From Marisimplicoccus sp038110465 (GTDB lineage Bacteria; Bacteroidota; Bacteroidia; Flavobacteriales; Flavobacteriaceae), in the NCBI GenBank assembly GCA_038110465.1, contig JAYNJU010000004.1, positions 1 through 64,000 of the forward strand: a stretch of 64,000 nt of DNA, given 5' to 3'. Position 1 is the stretch's first letter, and each line of letters begins with the position of its first letter. Made by a program: the position numbers and the translations under genes. Positions 34,582 to 44,323 of this stretch are shown here, in pieces. The notes under the pieces are model-generated. The model was not told the DNA's origin and ran no database searches. It saw nothing but the letters and a program-made list of their open reading frames with translations.

Positions 34582-36699
34582 ATGGACTATATCAATCTTA
34601 TACCTGCTGCAGGAATTATCGCCTTAATATTTGTTTTTATTAAAAATTCATGGGTTACCAAAAAAGAAATTGGAAATGAAAAAATGGAAAAAATTGCAAA
34701 AAATATAGCTGATGGTGCAATGGCTTTCCTAAAAGCTGAATATAAAATTTTATCAATTTTTGTAATTATTACTGCAGTACTTCTAGCGTTTAAAGGAATT
34801 AATGAAGGTAGTAGCTGGTTAGTTGCTGTTTCATTTGTTGTTGGTGCATTATGTTCTGGTCTAGCTGGATTTATTGGAATGAGGGTTGCTACAAAAGCAA
34901 ATGTAAGAACAACTAATGCTGCTCAGAATTCACTTGGTAAAGCATTAGAAATTGCATTTTCAGGTGGCTCTGTTATGGGAATGGGAGTTGTTGGACTAGG
35001 TGTACTTGGAGTTGGATCACTGTTTATTATTTACAGACCAATGTTTACAGATATAAATACTGTTATTCAAGTAATTTCAGGATTTTCATTAGGTGCATCA
35101 TCTATAGCACTTTTTGCAAGAGTTGGTGGAGGTATTTACACTAAGGCTGCAGATGTTGGTGCTGACTTAGTTGGAAAGGTTGAAGCTGGTATACCAGAGG
35201 ATCATCCACTAAACCCTGCAACAATTGCAGATAATGTTGGAGATAATGTGGGAGATGTTGCTGGAATGGGGGCTGATTTATTTGAATCTTTTGTAGGTTC
35301 AATTATTGGAGCTATGGTACTTGGTGCTGCATTTGTCGGATTGAGTGATTTTGCTGGTATTGAAATTAATGCTGTTCTTCTTCCATTATACATTGCTTCC
35401 TCTGGAATTATTATGTCGATAATTGGAACATTTTTTGTAAAAGTAAAAGAGGGAGGAGATCCTCACAAAGCACTTAATATGGGTGAGTTTTTATCGGCAG
35501 GCCTAATGATAGTAGCTACATACTTTTTGATACAAAATTTACTTCCTGAATCATGGACATTAAATGGATTTGAATTTACATCAAATGGAGTATTTTATGC
35601 AACTATTAGTGGATTGATTGCTGGTCTTTTAGTTGGAAAAGTTACAGAATACTATACTGCAACTGGTAAAAAACCAGTTTTATCTATTGTTAATCAGTCT
35701 GAAACTGGTCCCGCTACCACAATTATTTCGGGTCTTGGAGTTGGTATGATATCTACTGCATTACCAATAATTTTTATTTGTGCTGCAATACTAGTTTCAT
35801 ATAATTTTGCTGGACTATACGGAATTGCTATTGCTGCGGTTGGAATGTTAGCCAATACCGGAATTCAATTAGCTGTTGATGCATATGGTCCAATATCTGA
35901 TAACGCAGGAGGTATTGCTGAGATGGCAGAATTAGATCCAAAAGTAAGAGAAAGAACTGATAAGCTGGATGCAGTTGGAAATACTACTGCAGCTATTGGT
36001 AAAGGTTTTGCTATTGCTTCAGCTGCACTTACTGCTCTTGCACTATTTGCTGCATTTATGCAAACTGCTGAAATTACTGCTATAGATATATCAAAACCTG
36101 TAGTAATGTCTGGACTTTTAATTGGTGCAATGCTACCATTTGTTTTTTCAGCACTTTCTATGAAGGCAGTAGGAAAAGCTGCAATGAGTATGATTGAAGA
36201 AGTAAGAAGACAATTTAATGATCTTCCAAAGCTTAAAGCAGCACTTGAGATAATGAGAAAATATAACTCTGATTTATCTAAAGCTTCAAAAGCAGATTTA
36301 AAAATTTTCAATGATGCCGATGGAGTAGCAGAGTATAGTAAATGTGTCGAAATATCAACACAAGCTGCTCTTAGAGAAATGGTATTACCTGGTTTAATGG
36401 CAATTTCTGTACCTGTAATAATTGGATTTGCTGGAGGTGCTGAAATGCTCGGAGGATTATTAGCTGGGGTTACTTCCTGTGGTGTATTAATGGCAATTTT
36501 TCAATCAAATGCTGGAGGTGCCTGGGACAATGCTAAAAAGATGATTGAAGAAGATGGAAGAAAAGGTACTGAAGCACACAAAGCTGCAGTCGTTGGTGAT
36601 ACTGTTGGTGATCCATTTAAAGATACTTCTGGACCTTCATTAAATATTTTATTAAAACTTATTGCTGTTGTAGCTTTGGTAATTGCTCCTCTTTTATAA
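34582..36699 (+). CDS. hppA: K+-dependent membrane-bound pyrophosphatase, probably Na+-translocating
   Basis: An intrinsic membrane enzyme of 705 residues with about 16 helices that couples PPi hydrolysis to cation pumping. Catalytic loops are intact: DVGADLVGKVEAGIPEDHPLNP and ADNVGDNVGDVAGMGADLFES, then DAYGPISDNAGG and GDTVGDPFKDTSGP. In GNTTAAIGKGFA an Ala occupies the position held by Lys in K+-independent enzymes, so it should be K+-dependent; the AAIGKG form recalls Na+-pumping members. Ion choice is inferred. The end overlaps pdhB by 6 bases. Confidence 0.95.
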   Translation: MDYINLIPAAGIIALIFVFIKNSWVTKKEIGNEKMEKIAKNIADGAMAFLKAEYKILSIFVIITAVLLAFKGINEGSSWLVAVSFVVGALCSGLAGFIGMRVATKANVRTTNAAQNSLGKALEIAFSGGSVMGMGVVGLGVLGVGSLFIIYRPMFTDINTVIQVISGFSLGASSIALFARVGGGIYTKAADVGADLVGKVEAGIPEDHPLNPATIADNVGDNVGDVAGMGADLFESFVGSIIGAMVLGAAFVGLSDFAGIEINAVLLPLYIASSGIIMSIIGTFFVKVKEGGDPHKALNMGEFLSAGLMIVATYFLIQNLLPESWTLNGFEFTSNGVFYATISGLIAGLLVGKVTEYYTATGKKPVLSIVNQSETGPATTIISGLGVGMISTALPIIFICAAILVSYNFAGLYGIAIAAVGMLANTGIQLAVDAYGPISDNAGGIAEMAELDPKVRERTDKLDAVGNTTAAIGKGFAIASAALTALALFAAFMQTAEITAIDISKPVVMSGLLIGAMLPFVFSALSMKAVGKAAMSMIEEVRRQFNDLPKLKAALEIMRKYNSDLSKASKADLKIFNDADGVAEYSKCVEISTQAALREMVLPGLMAISVPVIIGFAGGAEMLGGLLAGVTSCGVLMAIFQSNAGGAWDNAKKMIEEDGRKGTEAHKAAVVGDTVGDPFKDTSGPSLNILLKLIAVVALVIAPLL

Positions 36700-37671
36700 A
36701 TAGAGAACTTTTTTTACAGCTTTAATAACTTCATCACTATTAGGAAGCCATTCTTCCAATAGTACCGGTGAGTAAGGAGTTGGAGTATCAGCATTATTTA
36801 CTTTTTCAACAGGGGCATCAAGATAGTCAAAGATCTCATTTTGAACTTTGTGAGATATATCTGTTGAAACATTTCCAAAAGGCCAAGCTTCTTCTAAAAT
36901 AACAAGTCTATTTGTTTTTTTTACAGATTCAAGAACAGTATTATAATCTATTGGTCTTAAAGTTCTTAAATCAATGATTTCGCATTCTATTCCATCTTTT
37001 TCTAGAACTTCAGCAGCTTTATATGCCTCTTTTATTATTTTACCAAATGATACAATTGTAACGTCTTTTCCTTTTCTTTTGATGTCTGCTACTCCAATTG
37101 GTAAAGTATACTCGCCTTCTGGAATTTCACCCTTATCTCCATACATTTGCTCAGACTCCATAAAAATTACTGGATCATCATCTCTTATTGCGGATTTGAG
37201 TAACCCCTTTGCATCATACGGATTTGATGGGACAATAACTTTCAAACCGGGACAATTAGCAAACCAACTTTCAAAAGCTTGTGAATGTGTTGCACCAAGT
37301 TGTCCTGCAGATGCTGTAGGTCCTCTAAAGACAATTGGACAAGGAAATTGTCCACCTGACATTTGTCTAATTTTCGCTGCGTTATTAATTATTTGATCAA
37401 TTCCTACCAAAGAAAAATTAAAAGTCATAAACTCAATTATAGGCCTTGCCCCTACCATAGTAGATCCAACACCTACTCCAGAAAAACCAGCTTCAGAAAT
37501 TGGAGTATCGATTACTCTTAACTCTCCAAATTCATCTAACATTCCTTTTGATGCTTTGTATGCTCCATTGTATTCAGCAACTTCCTCACCCATAAGATAT
37601 ACACTTTCATCTCTTCTCATTTCCTCCGACATAGCTTCACAAATAGCTTCTCTGAATTGAACTGTTTTCAT
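36694..37671 (-). CDS. pdhB: pyruvate dehydrogenase E1 component, beta subunit
   Basis: This thiamine-diphosphate enzyme subunit (325 residues) pairs with an alpha subunit encoded elsewhere to decarboxylate pyruvate in the PDH complex. Seen: MSEEMRRDESVYLMGEEVAEYNGAYK near the N-terminus, DTPISEAGFSGVGVGSTMVG, the QAFESWFANCPG segment, and a C-terminal LEEAWPFGNVSTDI. It stands alone here; separated pdhA and pdhB are common in flavobacteria. A possible branched-chain 2-oxoacid dehydrogenase role is less likely from the motifs. Confidence 0.92.
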   Translation of the reverse strand: MKTVQFREAICEAMSEEMRRDESVYLMGEEVAEYNGAYKASKGMLDEFGELRVIDTPISEAGFSGVGVGSTMVGARPIIEFMTFNFSLVGIDQIINNAAKIRQMSGGQFPCPIVFRGPTASAGQLGATHSQAFESWFANCPGLKVIVPSNPYDAKGLLKSAIRDDDPVIFMESEQMYGDKGEIPEGEYTLPIGVADIKRKGKDVTIVSFGKIIKEAYKAAEVLEKDGIECEIIDLRTLRPIDYNTVLESVKKTNRLVILEEAWPFGNVSTDISHKVQNEIFDYLDAPVEKVNNADTPTPYSPVLLEEWLPNSDEVIKAVKKVLYL

Positions 37672-37771
37672 TTAGTAAAATTTATGCGAATTTAATGATA
37701 AAAAAAATATTTCCTAATGTCCATTTATGACTTTTAAATTATATTTAATTAATTTGTGTCATTATTATTAG

Positions 37772-38392
37772 ATGGAGTTAATAGAGCTTAAAATTCATGG
37801 AATTTCTTATACTGAGGGTAACTCAGGAGCATTTGCCCTAATACTTGAAGAGACTAATGGAAATAAAAAATTACCAGTTGTTATAGGGGGATTTGAAGCT
37901 CAATCTATAGCTATTGCACTTGAGAAAAAAATAAAGACTACCAGGCCTTTAACTCATGAATTATTTAAAAATTTTGCCAATCAATTTGGCATTACTATTA
38001 ATCATGTAATTATATACAAATTGAGTGATGGTGTGTTTTTTTCCAATATAGTTTGTGAAAAAGATGGTCAAATTTTAAAAATAGACTCTAGAACCTCTGA
38101 CGCTATTGCTCTTTCAATTAGGTTTAATTCATCAATTTTTGTAACAAAAGAAATTATTGAGGAAGCTGGATTTGAAGATGACAAAGATTATTCAAGCTCC
38201 CTGGATTTTTCTGATGAAAACTTTTTTAATGATACATATAGTAAGCCTATACCATCAAAAGATCATTCAAAAGATATTAAAAAAATTTCCACAATTAATA
38301 TTAGAAAAATGCTAGAAAAAAGTATACAGAATGAAGACTATGAAATGGCAGCTAAATTAAGAGATGAATTAGATTACAGAAAGAAAGTATAA
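37772..38392 (+). CDS. bifunctional-nuclease-domain (DUF151) protein with UvrB/UvrC motif
   Basis: A 206-residue protein. Residues 1 to about 135 form the BFN/DUF151 domain (LPVVIGGFEAQSIAIALEKK, TRPLTHELF, IDSRTSDAIALSIRF). A low-complexity linker follows, and residues 175-206 form a UVR helix pair (ISTINIRKMLEKSIQNEDYE, then MAAKLRDEL) like that in UvrB and UvrC. Such proteins are widespread in Bacteroidota; nuclease activity has been shown for a plant relative but is unproven here. thyA starts at its last base. A seven-of-eight -7 box (TTAATTTG) is 15 bases upstream. Confidence 0.9.
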   Translation: MELIELKIHGISYTEGNSGAFALILEETNGNKKLPVVIGGFEAQSIAIALEKKIKTTRPLTHELFKNFANQFGITINHVIIYKLSDGVFFSNIVCEKDGQILKIDSRTSDAIALSIRFNSSIFVTKEIIEEAGFEDDKDYSSSLDFSDENFFNDTYSKPIPSKDHSKDIKKISTINIRKMLEKSIQNEDYEMAAKLRDELDYRKKV

Positions 38393-39216
38393 TGAAGCAA
38401 TATTTAGATTTACTTAAACATATTAAGGATAACGGAACAAAAAAAGAGGATAGAACCGGTACAGGAACACTTAGTGTCTTTGGCTATCAAATGAGATTTA
38501 ATCTTCTAGATGGCTTTCCTTTAGTTACTACAAAAAAGCTTCATTTAAGATCAATAATTCATGAATTAATATGGTTCATTAACGGTGAAACAAATATTAA
38601 GTACTTAAAAGATAATGGTGTTACAATCTGGGATGAGTGGGCTGATGAAAATGGTAATTTAGGACCAATTTATGGACATCAATGGAGAAACTGGAATAGT
38701 GATGGAATAGATCAACTAAACGAAGTAATTAATTCTTTAAAATATAATCCAACTAGTAGAAGAATGATTGTAACCGCATGGAATCCTAATATAATTCCTG
38801 ACAGTAATGTTTCATTTAGTGAAAATGTAAGAAATGGAAAAGCTGCACTTCCTCCATGTCATGCTTTTTTTCAATTCTATGTAGCAAATAATACTCTTTC
38901 TTGTCAGATGTATCAAAGAAGTGCTGATGTTTTTTTAGGTGTTCCTTTCAATATTGCGTCTTATTCACTACTTACTCATATGATTGCTCAGGTATGTAAT
39001 TATAAAGTAGGAGAATTTATTCATACTTTTGGTGACACTCACATTTATTTAAATCATTTAGATCAAGTAAATCTTCAGCTAACTAGAGATCCTATGCCGC
39101 TCCCTAAGCTAAAGTTGAATTCTCAAATTAACAAAATAGAAGACTTTAAGTATGATGATATTGAAATATTGAATTATACTTCTCACCCTCCTATTAAAGG
39201 AAAGATTTCAGTTTAG
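38392..39216 (+). CDS. thyA: thymidylate synthase
   Basis: This enzyme makes dTMP from dUMP with methylenetetrahydrofolate. The 274-residue protein has the RTGTGTLSVFG start, GPIYGHQWRNW, the nucleophile Cys in LPPCHAFFQFYV near residue 161, QRSADVFLGVPFNIASY and a C-terminal IKGKISV. folA follows after one base, and the pairing is functional: DHFR regenerates tetrahydrofolate from the dihydrofolate made here. Confidence 0.97.
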   Translation: MKQYLDLLKHIKDNGTKKEDRTGTGTLSVFGYQMRFNLLDGFPLVTTKKLHLRSIIHELIWFINGETNIKYLKDNGVTIWDEWADENGNLGPIYGHQWRNWNSDGIDQLNEVINSLKYNPTSRRMIVTAWNPNIIPDSNVSFSENVRNGKAALPPCHAFFQFYVANNTLSCQMYQRSADVFLGVPFNIASYSLLTHMIAQVCNYKVGEFIHTFGDTHIYLNHLDQVNLQLTRDPMPLPKLKLNSQINKIEDFKYDDIEILNYTSHPPIKGKISV

Positions 39217-39217
39217 T

Positions 39218-39715
39218 ATGACTAATAATGAGCTTACCATTATAGCTGCTGTTTCTATCAATAATGTAATTGGTCTTGATAATAAACTAATATGGAATAT
39301 TCCAAAAGATCTAAAAAGATTTAAAGATTTAACATCAGGCCATTCGGTAATTATGGGAAGAAAAACTTTTGAATCACTTCCTTTTCCTCTCCCTAATAGA
39401 AGAAATATAGTTGTTACCAAAAACAAGAATTATAATAAATTAGGTATTGAAGTATATGATAATATAGATGATGCAATAAAAACATGTAAATCTGACTTTC
39501 AGCCTTTTGTTATTGGGGGTGGTGAAATTTACTCTCAAACAATTAATAAGGCTGATAAAATAGAGTTGACTAGAATATATAAAGAATTTGAGGGAGATGC
39601 TTTTTTTCCTGAAATTCCTTTAGATACTTTTGAACTTATAAGTGAAGATATTCATTATTTAGATGATCTTGATAAAACAAAATATTCATTTTTAACATAT
39701 AAAAAACGACTATGA
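39218..39715 (+). CDS. folA: dihydrofolate reductase
   Basis: A 165-residue NADPH-dependent reductase. Seen: the IAAVSINNVIGLDNKLIWNIPKDLKRFK N-terminus with the catalytic acidic position in the family's D/E-L-K segment, GRKTFESL near 45, and GGGEIYSQTI near 101. It lies between thyA and fabD, overlapping the latter by 4 bases, and is likely co-transcribed with both. Confidence 0.95.
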   Translation: MTNNELTIIAAVSINNVIGLDNKLIWNIPKDLKRFKDLTSGHSVIMGRKTFESLPFPLPNRRNIVVTKNKNYNKLGIEVYDNIDDAIKTCKSDFQPFVIGGGEIYSQTINKADKIELTRIYKEFEGDAFFPEIPLDTFELISEDIHYLDDLDKTKYSFLTYKKRL

Positions 39716-40584
39716 AAGCATATGTTTTTCCGGGACAAGGATCTCAAAAACCAGGGATGGGATATGATTTATACAAAGAGATTCCTGAATCTAAATCTTT
39801 GTTTGAACAAGCAAATAAAATTTTAAATTTTGATCTTACAAAATTAATGTTTGAAGGTACAGCTGAAGACCTTCTCCAAACAAAAGTAACTCAACCAGCA
39901 ATTTTTGTCCACTCAGTAATTATGGCTTTAACATCAAAAAACTTTAAACCTGATGTATGTGCTGGTCATTCACTTGGGGAATTTTCAGCACTAGCAGCAT
40001 CAAAATCTATTAGTTTTGAAGATGGTCTAAAACTTGTATCTATAAGGGCTAATGCTATGCAAGAAGCATGTCAGAATACAAATGGAACAATGGCAGCAAT
40101 TATTGGATTAGATGATAAAATCATAGAGTCAGTTTGTAAAGATACTGTAGGAGTAGTTAAAGCTGCAAATTATAATTGTCCAGGGCAATTAGTTATTTCA
40201 GGTGAAGTCTCAGCGATTGAAGTAGCATGCGAAAAGCTAAAAGAGGAAGGGGCAAGAAGAGCTCTTGTTCTTCCAGTAAGTGGAGCATTTCATTCAGAAT
40301 TAATGAATTCAGCAAAAATTGAATTAAAGAAAGGAATAGATCAAACTGAATTCTTAGATCCGATTTGTCCAATTTATCAAAATTACACAGCAAAACCAGA
40401 AAAAAATTCTGAAATAATTAAAAGTAATTTACTTAATCAACTTACAGGAGCTGTTCTTTGGACTCAAAGTGTAAATAAAATGATTAGTGATGGTGTCACA
40501 AAATTTTATGAAGTTGGTCCAGGTAATACTCTTCAAGGTTTGATTAGAAAAATTAATAATCAGGTTGAAGTTTCCTCTTTTTAA
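39712..40584 (+). CDS. fabD: malonyl-CoA:ACP transacylase
   Basis: This enzyme loads malonyl groups on acyl carrier protein for fatty-acid synthesis. The 290-residue protein has FPGQGSQKPGMG at residues 5-16, the nucleophile Ser in GHSLGEFSAL near 86, the His in SGAFHSELM near 193, and a C-terminal EVGPGNTLQGLI. It abuts the convergent amidohydrolase gene with no gap. Confidence 0.96.
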   Translation: MKAYVFPGQGSQKPGMGYDLYKEIPESKSLFEQANKILNFDLTKLMFEGTAEDLLQTKVTQPAIFVHSVIMALTSKNFKPDVCAGHSLGEFSALAASKSISFEDGLKLVSIRANAMQEACQNTNGTMAAIIGLDDKIIESVCKDTVGVVKAANYNCPGQLVISGEVSAIEVACEKLKEEGARRALVLPVSGAFHSELMNSAKIELKKGIDQTEFLDPICPIYQNYTAKPEKNSEIIKSNLLNQLTGAVLWTQSVNKMISDGVTKFYEVGPGNTLQGLIRKINNQVEVSSF

Positions 40585-41862
40585 TTAATTTTTATAAACA
40601 TCTCCATCTTTCATAACAAAAACTACATTCTGAAGAGTCTTAATATTTTTAATTGGATCTTCTTCAACTGCTATAATATCTGCATAAAAACCCTCTTTAA
40701 TCTGACCAAGATTATTTTCTAGTCCTAGTAACTTAGCATTAGTTAGTGTTGCAGATTTTAAAGAATACTTAGCTGGAATACCTATTTCTTCCATGTAGGC
40801 AAATTCCCCTGCATTTTCTCCATGGGGAAAAACTCCTGCATCAGTTCCAAAAGCAATTAAAACTCCCATTTCATATGCTTTTTTAGTAGTGTTTTTATTT
40901 TGGACTCCAACCTCAATTGCTTTAGGAATTATAATTTCAGGATAGTACCCAGGAATTTTAGCCATCTTTGCTACATGCTCTCCAGCACTTATTGTTGGAA
41001 CTAAATAAGTATTTTTTTTCTTCATCAGTCTCATTGTTCTCTCTTTCATGATTGAACCATGTTCAATAGTAGTAACACCTGCATTTACTGCTCTATACAT
41101 ACCTTCGTCTCCATGAGCATGTGCTGCAACATGCATTCCATAATCATCTGCAATCTTTACAATTTCTCTAATTACCTCTTCTGTAAATTGAGGATTTTGA
41201 CCATTTTTTGCTAAACTCATAACTCCACCAGTAGCAGTTATTTTAATTAAATCTGCACCATTTTTATACCTATATCTAACCGCTTTTCTGGCATCGGAAA
41301 TAGAATTTACAACTCCCTCTTCAGGCCCTGGATCATCTACAAGATCATCTCTATAACCATTAGTTCTGTCACCATGACCACCAGTAGTTGCTAATGTTTT
41401 TCCCGAAGTAAAAATTCTGGGACCAGGAATAACTCGATTATTAATTGCATTTCTTAATGAAATATTAACTCCAGAACCACCAACATCTCTTACTGTTGTA
41501 AAACCTGCCATAAGAGTCTTCTTTGCAATTACTGAAGACTTGAAAGCTATATCTGCTTTATTATCTTGAAATCTACTTATATATTTTTCAGGACCTCCAG
41601 ACTCTCCCTCCATGTGGACATGGAAATCTATAAGACCTGGTAAGACAAACTTTGATTTTAAATCAATAGTAACAGTAGTTTCATCATCTGATTCTAAAAA
41701 GCCATCCTCAATAGATTGTATAATATTGTCTGATACAATTATTGTTTTATTTTTTAAATATTTACCTGAAACAACATCAAATAAATTACCAACATGTATA
41801 TATTTTGTTTGAGCTTGAAGGGATACGCTAAGTATAATAAGAAGTAAGAAAAGTTTTTTCAT
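40585..41862 (-). CDS. secreted amidohydrolase family protein (imidazolonepropionase/Xaa-Pro dipeptidase-like)
   Basis: A 425-residue metal-dependent hydrolase with a cleavable-type signal peptide (MKKLFLLLIILSVSLQAQ). Metal-binding motifs are present: DFHVHME near residue 79, the KITATGG lysine region, HAHGDEG near 248, and FGTDAGVFPHG near 341. The family includes prolidase-like and other cyclic-amide hydrolases; the substrate is unknown. Export suggests peptide or amide scavenging. A second amidohydrolase of a different subfamily is at 45.4-47 kb. Confidence 0.85.
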   Translation of the reverse strand: MKKLFLLLIILSVSLQAQTKYIHVGNLFDVVSGKYLKNKTIIVSDNIIQSIEDGFLESDDETTVTIDLKSKFVLPGLIDFHVHMEGESGGPEKYISRFQDNKADIAFKSSVIAKKTLMAGFTTVRDVGGSGVNISLRNAINNRVIPGPRIFTSGKTLATTGGHGDRTNGYRDDLVDDPGPEEGVVNSISDARKAVRYRYKNGADLIKITATGGVMSLAKNGQNPQFTEEVIREIVKIADDYGMHVAAHAHGDEGMYRAVNAGVTTIEHGSIMKERTMRLMKKKNTYLVPTISAGEHVAKMAKIPGYYPEIIIPKAIEVGVQNKNTTKKAYEMGVLIAFGTDAGVFPHGENAGEFAYMEEIGIPAKYSLKSATLTNAKLLGLENNLGQIKEGFYADIIAVEEDPIKNIKTLQNVVFVMKDGDVYKN

Positions 41863-41888
41863 AAAAGGTTTTTTACTAAAGTAAATAA

Positions 41889-43019
41889 TTATTGAAAAAA
41901 GGTAATAATTGTATCTGTAATAAATTTTATTTGTTTTCTGGTAAGTTCAGTATGCATTGGAAGTGATATAACCTGATTTTTTACTTCATTAGTTATTGGA
42001 AAGTCATTATCATTAAAAAATTTTTGTTTGTAAGCCTTCTGTTCATGAAAACCTAATGGATAGTATATTCCAAAAGGAATGTTGTTTTTACTTAGAACCT
42101 CAGCAAGTTTTTCTCTTTTATTGTTTTTTATTTTTAAAGTGTACTGATGATATACATGTGTGTCAATGTCTGATTCAACAAAAGGAGTCTCAATATCCTT
42201 AATATCTTTTAGTGAATCATTATATAGACTGGCTGCTAAAATTCTATTAGAATTATATTTATCAAGATATTTAAGTTTTACATTTAAAATAGCTGCTTGA
42301 ATAGAATCTAATCTGGAGTTAACTCCAATTTCATCATGGTAATACCTCTCATACATTCCATGATTTACTAATCCTCTAATTTTATAGGCTATTGAATCAG
42401 AGTCTGTCATAATTGCTCCTCCATCTCCATAACAACCTAAGTTTTTTGAAGGGAAAAAAGAAGTAGTTGAGATATCACCTATTGTACCAGCAAATTTTTT
42501 TTGAGAATTACTGAATTTAAACTTAGATCCCAAAGCCTGAGCATTATCTTCAATGATATATAGATTATTTCTATTTGCAATTTCAAGTATTTCTTCCATT
42601 CTACATGATTGACCAAATAAATGAACAGGTATAATTACTTTTGTTTTGTCATTAATTTTTTCTTCAATCAATTCAGGATTAATATTAAACGTTCTGGGAT
42701 CAATATCAATTACTACAGGTTTTAAACCTAATAATAGAATTACCTCAATAGTAGAAGCAAAGGAAAAGTTTGTTGTAATTATTTCATCACCAGGATTTAA
42801 ATCAAGTGACATCAATGCAACCTGTATAGCATCAGTTCCATTAGCACACGGAATTACATGTTTTACTCCCAGATATTTTTCAAGATTTTCTTGGAACTCT
42901 TTAACTATAGGACCATTGATAAATGAAGTTGTATTTATAACCTTCTTTATTTCTCTATTTACTTGCCACCTAATCTTTTTATATTGACCATTTAGGTCAA
43001 CCATATTGATTTTTTTCAT
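41889..43019 (-). CDS. DegT/DnrJ/EryC1/StrS family aminotransferase
   Basis: A PLP aminotransferase of about 376 residues acting on nucleotide-linked keto-sugars. Seen: the INMVDLNGQYKKI start, HVIPCANGTDAIQVAL, VIIPVHLFGQ, the IIEDNAQALG segment, and the Schiff-base Lys in SFFPSKNLGCYGDGG. ATG 43019 is used; TTG 43028 lies inside the -7 box. It is divergent from waaA, so it may feed surface polysaccharide or LPS sugars, but the exact sugar is unknown. Confidence 0.9.
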   Translation of the reverse strand: MKKINMVDLNGQYKKIRWQVNREIKKVINTTSFINGPIVKEFQENLEKYLGVKHVIPCANGTDAIQVALMSLDLNPGDEIITTNFSFASTIEVILLLGLKPVVIDIDPRTFNINPELIEEKINDKTKVIIPVHLFGQSCRMEEILEIANRNNLYIIEDNAQALGSKFKFSNSQKKFAGTIGDISTTSFFPSKNLGCYGDGGAIMTDSDSIAYKIRGLVNHGMYERYYHDEIGVNSRLDSIQAAILNVKLKYLDKYNSNRILAASLYNDSLKDIKDIETPFVESDIDTHVYHQYTLKIKNNKREKLAEVLSKNNIPFGIYYPLGFHEQKAYKQKFFNDNDFPITNEVKNQVISLPMHTELTRKQIKFITDTIITFFQ

Positions 43020-43025
43020 CGAAAA

Positions 43026-43033
43026 CAAAATTA
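43026..43033 (-). promoter_or_regulatory. -7 box TAATTTTG for the DegT-family gene
   Basis: Perfect TAnnTTTG on the minus strand, 6 bases before ATG 43019, predicting a leaderless or near-leaderless message. It is back to back with the waaA -7 box. Confidence 0.45.
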
Positions 43034-43039
43034 AAAAAG

Positions 43040-43047
43040 TATTTTTG
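43040..43047 (+). promoter_or_regulatory. -7 box TATTTTTG for waaA
   Basis: Perfect TAnnTTTG 13 bases before the GTG start of waaA. Only 6 bases separate it from the divergent -7 box, so the two promoters probably exclude one another. Confidence 0.4.
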
Positions 43048-43060
43048 GAAAAAGTGTTAG

Positions 43061-44299
43061 GTGAAAATTATTTACGAAATAATTTTAAAAACAATATTTT
43101 GTTTAAGTACTTCTTTTAGATTTTTTTCTCCAAAAATTAATTCTTTTCATAAAGGGCATAAGAATTTATTTAAGAAAATTATTGATAAAAAAAAATTCAA
43201 TGGAGAATCAATTTGGTTTCATGTTGCTTCTTTGGGTGAATTTGAAATAGCTAAGCCTATTATTAATAATCTCAAAAAAGAAATATCTGATTTAAAAATT
43301 ATAATTACATTTTTTTCTCCTTCTGGATATCTAAATTCTTTGGATTATAGAAATGCTGATTTAATTTCATATCTACCAATTGATACTTCAAAAAACTCAA
43401 AAAAATTTGTTGAAATTATAAACCCTAAAATTGCTGTATTTATAAAAAATGATCTTTGGGTTAACTATATAGACTCATTAAAATTAAAAGGAAGCATAAT
43501 TTATTCTATTTCATCAAAATTTAATAACTCACAATTTTATTTTTTATTTTATGGAAAGTGGTTTCTTAAAAAAATTAGACTAATTGATTACTTTTTTGTT
43601 CAAGATGAAACCTCCAAATCCGTGCTTAAAAAAAATAATATTAAAAATGTAGATGTCTCAGGAGATTATAGGTTTACATCTGTATTAAAAATATTAGAGG
43701 AAGACAAAAAATTTAATCAAATAGAAAAATTTATTGGAAAGAGTAAATGTTTTGTTGCAGGTAGTATTTGGGACAATGATATTGAAGTTCTTTATAATTA
43801 TTTATCAGATGCAAGTCATAAATCTATACTTGCTACACATGATATTTCCCCAAAAAAAATTAAAAAATTAGAAGTTTTATTCGATAAGAATATTGTGAAA
43901 CTTTCAGAATTTGACAGTGAACTTGATTTTAATAAAAAGATATTAATCATAGATTCAATAGGAGATTTGAAATTCATATACAGATATGCATATGTTGCTT
44001 ATGTTGGAGGTGGATTTTATAAAAATAGTCTTCATAACATTCTAGAACCATCTGTTTTTTCATGTCCAGTAATTATTGGTAAAAATTATGAAAATTTCAA
44101 TGAGGCAGTGGATTTAATTAATCTAGGAGGAGTATTTAGTGTTAAAAAGTCAAGCGATTTTTCAACTTTGATGAAAAAAATATATAAAGACCCTCAATTT
44201 AGAAATGAAACTGGATTAGTGAACTATAATTATATATCTGAAAATCAAAAAAAGAATAAAAAAGTTGTTGAAAGTTTGATAAAAAAAATTAGATCATGA
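43061..44299 (+). CDS. waaA: 3-deoxy-D-manno-octulosonic acid (Kdo) transferase
   Basis: This inner-membrane-associated glycosyltransferase adds Kdo to lipid A precursor. The 412-residue protein has an N-terminal hydrophobic segment, IWFHVASLGEFEIAKPI near 55, KNDLW near 128, FFVQDETS, DYRF near 205, and a C-terminal domain with VGGGFYKNSLHNILEP near 318. The start is GTG 43061; no in-frame ATG gives the conserved N-terminus. lpxK, another lipid A gene, is 8 kb downstream on the other strand. Confidence 0.92.
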   Translation: MKIIYEIILKTIFCLSTSFRFFSPKINSFHKGHKNLFKKIIDKKKFNGESIWFHVASLGEFEIAKPIINNLKKEISDLKIIITFFSPSGYLNSLDYRNADLISYLPIDTSKNSKKFVEIINPKIAVFIKNDLWVNYIDSLKLKGSIIYSISSKFNNSQFYFLFYGKWFLKKIRLIDYFFVQDETSKSVLKKNNIKNVDVSGDYRFTSVLKILEEDKKFNQIEKFIGKSKCFVAGSIWDNDIEVLYNYLSDASHKSILATHDISPKKIKKLEVLFDKNIVKLSEFDSELDFNKKILIIDSIGDLKFIYRYAYVAYVGGGFYKNSLHNILEPSVFSCPVIIGKNYENFNEAVDLINLGGVFSVKKSSDFSTLMKKIYKDPQFRNETGLVNYNYISENQKKNKKVVESLIKKIRS

Positions 44300-44310
44300 T
44301 GATATTAAGC

Positions 44311-44318
44311 TAAATTTG
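44311..44318 (+). promoter_or_regulatory. -7 box TAAATTTG for the alkaline phosphatase gene
   Basis: Perfect TAnnTTTG ending 5 bases before the ATG at 44324, predicting a leaderless transcript. No Pho-box-like repeat was recognised. Confidence 0.5.
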
Positions 44319-44323
44319 TTTTT

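Noticed and set aside
35865..36311. A 148-codon minus-strand frame inside hppA
   Set aside because: Shadow of a GC-richer, Ala-rich coding stretch of hppA; no domain seen.
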